Positions 21,056 to 25,942 of a stretch of 25,942 nucleotides of DNA are shown piece after piece. Below the pieces are notes generated by a model that saw only the letters and a program-made list of their open reading frames with translations, did not search any database and was not told the DNA's origin. Origin of the DNA: Campylobacterales bacterium (GTDB lineage Bacteria > Campylobacterota > Campylobacteria > Campylobacterales > JAADDG01). Positions within the stretch are counted from its first letter, which is position 1. Each line of letters begins with the position of its first letter. The DNA lies in the NCBI GenBank assembly GCA_027009865.1, contig JALVCR010000216.1, forward strand, positions 1-25,942, given 5' to 3'. The position numbers were made by a program, and so were the translations under genes.

Positions 21056-21883
21056 TTACAGAATTTTATGGATCTCTCTTCCCTCTTCCATCCATTTTTC
21101 TACTTTTTCCCACTCTCTTTTCTTTATAAATTCTTTAGCCTTTTTCAATTCACTTTCAAAGCACTCTATCGCTTTTAACAGATTGTCTCTGTTTTGTTTA
21201 AAAATATCTCTCCACATTTTTGGAGAACTTTTGGCGATTCTGCTCATTCCTTTAAATCCGCCGGCAGCAAGCATTAAAATATTTTGAGGATCTTCTTGTT
21301 TCATTACGGAGTTTGCAAGAGCATAACTTACAGCATGAGGCATATGGGAAATGAAAGCTGTGTGCAAATCGTGATCTTTTGCGTCCATAAAGACTATTTT
21401 CATTCCTATATGGGAGAATATTTGTATGGCTCTGTTTTTATGAAGTTCGTCGTTTTCTTCAATATTACATAAAATTACTACATTATCTTTATATAATCCC
21501 TCAACGGCTGCTGATGGCCCAAAACTCTCTTTGCCAGCCATAGGGTGAGCTGCTATGAAATTTCTTCTTATCTCTTGTGGAGTGCTTTTTATTATTTTCT
21601 CTTTTGTGCTTCCCAAATCTACGATAGTGCAGTTTTTTGGAACATCTTTTAGTTTTTGCAAACTATCTATTATACCCTCTACGGGAATTGCCAAAAATAT
21701 CATATCGCAGTTTTTAAGCTCTTCAAACGGCACTATTTCATCTACAAGTTTAAGCTTTAAAGCCTCTTCGCAATGGAGCAGATTTTTATCGTATCCCACT
21801 ACTTTGGAGACTATTTTTGTTTTTTTAAGATCAAGCCCTAAAGAGCCGCCTATCAATCCCAAACCCACTATTGCAACTCTCAT
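21056..21883 (-). CDS. tyrA: Prephenate dehydrogenase
   Basis: 275 residues. N-terminal Rossmann fold MRVAIVGLGLIGGSLGLDLK (GxGxxG at about 7-12), DLGSTKEKI, the catalytic-domain signature AAHPMAGKESFGPSAA with the conserved histidine, HMPHAVSYALAN and GGFKGMSRIAKSSPKMWRDIF. It oxidatively decarboxylates prephenate (or arogenate) to 4-hydroxyphenylpyruvate on the way to tyrosine; the cofactor cannot be settled by eye. It has no ACT or chorismate mutase domain. SD TAGGA is about 8 bases before the ATG. It is divergent from bamA, an arrangement I recall from Campylobacter. Confidence 0.96.
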   Translation of the reverse strand: MRVAIVGLGLIGGSLGLDLKKTKIVSKVVGYDKNLLHCEEALKLKLVDEIVPFEELKNCDMIFLAIPVEGIIDSLQKLKDVPKNCTIVDLGSTKEKIIKSTPQEIRRNFIAAHPMAGKESFGPSAAVEGLYKDNVVILCNIEENDELHKNRAIQIFSHIGMKIVFMDAKDHDLHTAFISHMPHAVSYALANSVMKQEDPQNILMLAAGGFKGMSRIAKSSPKMWRDIFKQNRDNLLKAIECFESELKKAKEFIKKREWEKVEKWMEEGREIHKIL

Positions 21884-21915
21884 AATTATATCCTACGTAA
21901 ATGTTTTATTAATCA

Positions 21916-21976
21916 GTAATATTATCTTACTTCTCTTTTAATCAAGTTTAATTCAAAAATATGGTAATATTATTAC
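21916..21976. promoter_or_regulatory. tyrA-bamA intergenic region with a repeated GTAATATTAT element
   Basis: The 10-mer GTAATATTAT occurs at 21916-21925 and 21964-21973, the second within the dyad GTAATATTATTAC. Both lie between the divergent starts. They could be promoter or operator elements, but AT-rich sequence makes chance copies likely. Confidence 0.25.
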
Positions 21977-22013
21977 TTTCGTAACTTCGAAATTTTTAAT
22001 ACAAGGCTTTTTT

Positions 22014-24233
22014 ATGAAAAAAATTTTGATAGGTTCCGCTTCTTTAATAATATCGCTTCAAGCTTCTGAGATTATAAAAGATATACGTTTTGAGGGTTTA
22101 ATTCATATATCCCCGGCTATTGCCAAGGAGATAATAGGAATTAAAAAGGGAAGCAGATTTGATATTGAGAAGATAGATAAATCGATAAAGAAACTATTTA
22201 AACAAAAATATTTTAAAGATATATGGGTTACTGATGAAGACGGAATTTTAACCTATCATTTTGTAGAAAAGCCAGTTATTGCAAAAATAGATATAGAAGG
22301 GTATTCTGGAGATAAAAAAGACAAAATTTTAGAGCTTATAGATATTCATAAAGGCGATATTTACGATTTTGACAGAATAGAAGAGGCTAAAAGAAAAATT
22401 ATTAAGATGTTTGAACAAAAAGGAATATATGATACCATTGTTGAAGTTGAAACAAAAGAGGTTACTAAAGGAAGTGTTAAGTTAGATTTTATAATCCATG
22501 AGGGTGAAAATATTATTATCAAAAAGATAGATTTTGTAGGAAATAAAAAGTTTGATTATGATGATTTTGAACCTTATATTGCCAATAAAGAGCGTCAATT
22601 TATGGGATGGCTTTGGGGAAGGAATGATGGAAAGCTTAGAGTTGATGAATTAAAATATGATTATCTTAGAATTAAAGATGTCTATTTAAAACATGGTTTT
22701 TTGGATGCAAAAGTATCTTTGCCATTCTTAAGAACTTTTTTTGAAGATTACAGTGCGAATTTGACTTATAAGATAGAAGAAGGAGAACAGTATAAAGTAG
22801 CCTCTTTTGAAATAAATGTTCCAGATGGTATTTTGGACATTGATGAGTTAAAAGATGAGCTCAAAACTCAAGAAGGTAGAGTTTTCAATATAGATAAATT
22901 AAGAAAAGATTTAATTAAAATAGAAAATACTCTAAAAGATAAAGGTTACGCTTACGCCAAAGTTTTTCCAGATATTAGACAAGATAAACAAAACCATACT
23001 GCCTCAATCACTATAAATGTATTGCCCGGAGAGAAAGTTTATATAAATGATGTTATTATCTCAGGAAATATGAGAACGAAAGATAGGATTATAAGAAGAG
23101 AAATCTATCTTGCCCCAGGAGATGAGTTTTCTTTAACTGATTTGAGAGATTCGATTAATGCTTTAAGAAGAACAGGATTTTTTAGCGATGTAAAGATAAG
23201 AGAGAGGAGAGTTTCCAAAAACAAGATAGATCTTTTAGTTGATGTCAAAGAGGCTCCAACCGGAAGTATAGTCGGGGGAATAGGATATGGAAGTTATGAC
23301 GGGCTTTTGTTAAATGCCAGTATTTCAGACAGAAATGTTTTTGGAAGCGGAATTGAAGTAAGCGCAGAAGTGGATTACTCCAATAAATCTCTAAAAGGGA
23401 GACTCCATTTTTACAATCCAAGAGTTTTTGATTCAATCTACAGTCTTGGCGGAAGCGTTTATAATCAAAAGAGCGAATTTTATGATTATAGTGAAAAAAC
23501 AAAAGGTTTAAACCTCTCTCTTGGGCGAAAGATTGGAAGATATACGCATACCTCTTTAACTTATGTATTGGAAAAAACCGAACTTTACGATGTTTCCGAA
23601 TCTTTAGAGGGAAATCCATATTATGAAGAGGGAGAATTTGTAAAGAGCGCTTTGATTCCTTCCATTGTTTACAATAATACCGATGATTTCTATCTTCCAA
23701 GACATGGCTTTATTTTGGGAGCGAGTATGGAGTATGCCGGTATTGGAGGAGATGACAAGTATGTTAAATATTTTGGAAATTTCTCCTACTTTTTTGGACT
23801 TGAAGATTATATAGATTACGATTTAATATTAAGATATAAAGCAAGAGTTGGATATATCCAAAAAAACGGTTATCTGCCTTTGAATGAAAAATTTTATTTA
23901 GGAGGAATCAGGAGTGTAAGAGGCTATAAAGCCGGCTCTTTGTCTCCTAAAAACTCTTACGGGGATTTAATAGGCGGAAAGAGAGTTTTTAGCAACTCCA
24001 TAGAGGCAAGCATTCCTTTGATGAAATCAAACGGTATGAGAATGGTCTTTTTTGTAGATTATGGAATGATAGGAGAAAATAGTTACAATGAGATTAAAAG
24101 AAGCGGCGCTGGAGTTGGCATAGAGTGGCTCTCTCCAATGGGACCTATGCAATTTTTCTACGCAAAAGCACTTGATGATAAGCCTGAAGATAGAACCTCC
24201 TCTTTTGAGTTTATTATAGGAAGAAGATTCTAA
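22014..24233 (+). CDS. bamA: Outer membrane protein assembly factor BamA
   Basis: 739 residues. Signal peptide about 1-17 (LQA|SEI), then five POTRA repeats to about residue 410 (for example IKDIRFEGLIHISP, IDIEGYSGDKKDKI, IIIKKIDFVGNKKFDYDDF, YKVASFEINVPDGI, VYINDVIISGNMRTKDRII). The C-terminal 16-strand barrel has the loop-6 motif GGIRSVRGYKAG and a terminal Phe (EFIIGRRF). BamA folds beta-barrel proteins into the outer membrane, including the porin in this window. The SD AAGG is 8 bases before the ATG. It is the only Bam component here. Confidence 0.97.
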   Translation: MKKILIGSASLIISLQASEIIKDIRFEGLIHISPAIAKEIIGIKKGSRFDIEKIDKSIKKLFKQKYFKDIWVTDEDGILTYHFVEKPVIAKIDIEGYSGDKKDKILELIDIHKGDIYDFDRIEEAKRKIIKMFEQKGIYDTIVEVETKEVTKGSVKLDFIIHEGENIIIKKIDFVGNKKFDYDDFEPYIANKERQFMGWLWGRNDGKLRVDELKYDYLRIKDVYLKHGFLDAKVSLPFLRTFFEDYSANLTYKIEEGEQYKVASFEINVPDGILDIDELKDELKTQEGRVFNIDKLRKDLIKIENTLKDKGYAYAKVFPDIRQDKQNHTASITINVLPGEKVYINDVIISGNMRTKDRIIRREIYLAPGDEFSLTDLRDSINALRRTGFFSDVKIRERRVSKNKIDLLVDVKEAPTGSIVGGIGYGSYDGLLLNASISDRNVFGSGIEVSAEVDYSNKSLKGRLHFYNPRVFDSIYSLGGSVYNQKSEFYDYSEKTKGLNLSLGRKIGRYTHTSLTYVLEKTELYDVSESLEGNPYYEEGEFVKSALIPSIVYNNTDDFYLPRHGFILGASMEYAGIGGDDKYVKYFGNFSYFFGLEDYIDYDLILRYKARVGYIQKNGYLPLNEKFYLGGIRSVRGYKAGSLSPKNSYGDLIGGKRVFSNSIEASIPLMKSNGMRMVFFVDYGMIGENSYNEIKRSGAGVGIEWLSPMGPMQFFYAKALDDKPEDRTSSFEFIIGRRF

Positions 24234-24251
24234 AAAAATATAAAAAATGGA

Positions 24252-24268
24252 CGATTTAGTATAAATCG
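24252..24268. terminator. Weak hairpin after bamA
   Basis: CGATTTA-GTA-TAAATCG (7 bp), 18 bases after the bamA stop, followed by ATACTCATTCTTTTG. AT-rich and only weakly terminator-like. Further on, the 14-mer AAATATTTTTAATT is repeated at 24314 and 24348, before the cellulase SD. Confidence 0.3.
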
Positions 24269-24382
24269 ATACTCATTCTTTTGCCTAAAAATCTTGTAAT
24301 AATATTTACTTTAAAATATTTTTAATTAATAACATATTATTATTATGAAATATTTTTAATTTAAAGAGAGGAGGTATTGTAT

Positions 24383-25942
24383 ATGAAAAGTTCAAAAAAG
24401 GGTTTTTACCGGTTTTTAGTATTTTTTGTTTTTGCAAGTTTATTTGGTTTGGAGCTTGCAGGAGAGGATTTAGAGGTTAAAAGAGAGGTTACGAGCAAAT
24501 GGAACAGCGGATTTTGCGAAAATGTAAAAATTATAAATCATTCTAATAATCCAATTCTTTGGAATGTAAATTTTAAAGTAGATGGGGATATCTATAATAT
24601 CTGGAATGCCGTTTCTCAAAAAAATGGAGATAAATACAGCTTTAAAGGTGTTGATTGGAATAAAGAAGTTGGGCCAAACTCTTCGGTAGATTTTGGTTTT
24701 TGCGCAAAAATTTTGGAAAATAGCCAAAATACTCAAGTTGCTACGGAAGATGATTTAAAAATTGAGAGAAAAGTAAATAGTGAGTGGCAAAGCGGATTTT
24801 GCGAAAATGTTAAAATCACAAACCCAACCGCCAAGGAAGTTTCTTGGAATATAAAACTCTCAGTTAATGGGGATATTTATAATATCTGGAATGCCGTTTA
24901 TCAAAAGGATGGAGATAAATATAGTTTCAAAGGGGTTGATTGGAATAAAAACATTAAGCCCAATTCATCTGTAGAATTTGGTTTTTGCGCTAATAAACTT
25001 CAAAATGGAGAAGATAATAATCAAAACTCTTCCGATAATAACGATGATCAAAATAGCAATCAAGGCTCTTCTGAAGATTCTAACAATCAAGGAAATGACT
25101 CTAATTCAGGTAATTTAGATAACTCCGATAATTCAAACGAAGATATCACTCCGCCTGTATCTAATATAGATGTAGATTATAAAAGCGTCTTAAATGCTTC
25201 TTGGCTCTTTTATGAGGCTCAAAAAGCATCAGGTCCTTTTGAGAAGGTAACTTGGAGAGTGCCAGCTGCCCTTGATGACGGAAAGGATGTTGGGGTAGAT
25301 TTAAGCAAAGGATGGTTTGATGCTGGAGATCATGTAAAATTTAACCTTCCTATGGCTTATAGCGCCACGATGCTTGAGTGGGGTATGATAGAGGCTAAAA
25401 ACTCTTATCTAAAGGCAAATGCTTATGATTTTGCCAAAAAACAGATAAGATATGTTTTGGATTACTTTATGAATGCTTACAACGAAAAAAATGAAGGCTC
25501 AGCAGATGATATAGTTTATTATCAAGTTGGTGATCCGGGAGCTGATCATGCGTTTTGGGGACCTCCTCAAGATATGACGATGAAAAGACCAACATACAGC
25601 TGCGATAAAGATAATCCTTGCAGCGAAGTTTCAGCAGAGATGGCAGCGGCAATGGCGGCTGGTTATATGGTATTTAAAGATGAAGATCCGACATATGCCG
25701 CAAAACTTTTAGAAGAAGCCAAAGGGGTATATGAATTTGCCGATACCTACAAAGGAAACAAAGGCTATAAAGCAGCAAACGGATTTTATACTTCATACAG
25801 CGGATATTGGGATGAATTGGCATGGGGAGCTGTATGGCTTTATAAAGCTACAGGTGAAACTAAATATCTTCAAAAAGCAAAAGAGTATGTAGAAAAATCT
25901 CAAAGTGCAATCTATTGGGCGCATAACTGGGATAATGTATCG
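24383..25942 (+). CDS. Secreted GH9 cellulase with two CBM2 modules, 3' truncated
   Basis: 520 codons are inside the window with no stop. Order: signal peptide (about 1-26), CBM2 module 1 (about 30-109), CBM2 module 2 (about 124-204), an Asn/Asp/Ser/Gln-rich linker (205-260), then a glycoside hydrolase 9 domain from about 263. Each CBM2 has the surface tryptophans (SKWNSGFCENV / SEWQSGFCENV, YNIWNAV, GVDWNK) and a Cys pair (45/107 and 140/202). GH9 shows GWFDAGDHVKFNLPMA with the DAGD catalytic-base motif (313-316), VGDPGADHAFWGPP, and GYWDELAWGAVWLYKAT. The acid Glu lies beyond the window. It should cut cellulose or related beta-glucans outside the cell. GGAGG is 8 bases before the ATG. The modules arose by internal duplication (285-base period). 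A cellulase is unexpected in this phylum. Confidence 0.92.
   Translation, partial: MKSSKKGFYRFLVFFVFASLFGLELAGEDLEVKREVTSKWNSGFCENVKIINHSNNPILWNVNFKVDGDIYNIWNAVSQKNGDKYSFKGVDWNKEVGPNSSVDFGFCAKILENSQNTQVATEDDLKIERKVNSEWQSGFCENVKITNPTAKEVSWNIKLSVNGDIYNIWNAVYQKDGDKYSFKGVDWNKNIKPNSSVEFGFCANKLQNGEDNNQNSSDNNDDQNSNQGSSEDSNNQGNDSNSGNLDNSDNSNEDITPPVSNIDVDYKSVLNASWLFYEAQKASGPFEKVTWRVPAALDDGKDVGVDLSKGWFDAGDHVKFNLPMAYSATMLEWGMIEAKNSYLKANAYDFAKKQIRYVLDYFMNAYNEKNEGSADDIVYYQVGDPGADHAFWGPPQDMTMKRPTYSCDKDNPCSEVSAEMAAAMAAGYMVFKDEDPTYAAKLLEEAKGVYEFADTYKGNKGYKAANGFYTSYSGYWDELAWGAVWLYKATGETKYLQKAKEYVEKSQSAIYWAHNWDNVS

Noticed and set aside
23245..23700. Minus-strand 151-codon frame within bamA
   Set aside because: The barrel region of BamA is unambiguous on the plus strand; the antisense protein is rich in His/Lys/Arg/Phe with no domain.
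1..25942. tRNA, rRNA, tmRNA or CRISPR genes
   Set aside because: I looked through the intergenic regions and saw no tRNA arm pattern, rRNA sequence or repeat-spacer array.

Overview
This is an AT-rich window whose gene content points to the Campylobacterota (Epsilonproteobacteria). The signs are a fused CcsBA cytochrome c synthetase, a Campylobacter-type major outer membrane porin, a histidine kinase with the H-box form typical of the phylum, a secG-frr-pyrE gene order, and BamA divergent from tyrA. Arginine is coded almost only by AGA/AGG, and the promoters I can see are mostly a TATAAT -10 with a T-rich upstream. I cannot fix the genus. A chemolithotrophic or vent-type lineage is a guess.

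Layout. (1) 1-1836: the 3' part of a secreted beta-helix protein, converging on two exported thioredoxin-fold proteins, one with CPPC and one without cysteines. (2) 1935-4821: LsrK-type autoinducer-2 kinase, a small cupin and a cation diffusion facilitator, tightly packed and probably one operon. (3) 4822-6734: an intergenic region with a hairpin and a doubtful mini-ORF, then a two-helix membrane protein with a type-1 periplasmic-binding-like domain and foreign-looking codon use. (4) 6756-11186: bioC, divergent from a long housekeeping operon secG-frr-pyrE-RDD protein-MFS permease-lipoprotein. (5) 11187-11778: about 590 bases without a protein gene, holding two tandem copies (168-base period) of what look like small-RNA genes, upstream of a porin. 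(6) 11779-16392: porin, CcsBA, and a small membrane protein whose ribosome binding site lies inside a strong hairpin. (7) 16413-18238 on the minus strand: an exported cytochrome-c-like protein with no haem motif, prfA and rpsT. (8) 18406-21883: a degenerate GGDEF protein converging on a FIST-domain histidine kinase, then tyrA. (9) 22014-25942: bamA, then the 5' part of a secreted GH9 cellulase with two cellulose-binding modules, cut by the window end.

Most of the window is core metabolism and envelope biogenesis. The likeliest undescribed system is at 11209-11540. Two near-identical promoter-plus-leader units each carry a hairpin loop with a CTCCTTTT anti-Shine-Dalgarno tract, and a third related hairpin follows. 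Both promoters have the geometry of a PhoB/PhosR-type activated promoter: two hexamers 11 bases apart, then 10 bases to TATAAT. The ccsBA promoter at 13032-13064 has the same spacing. This suggests sRNAs controlled by an OmpR/PhoB-family regulator, next to a porin gene. Other points worth following are the SD-sequestering hairpin at 15897-15938, the secreted cellulase in this phylum, the orphan AI-2 kinase, and the two-helix sensor-like protein at 5103-6734.
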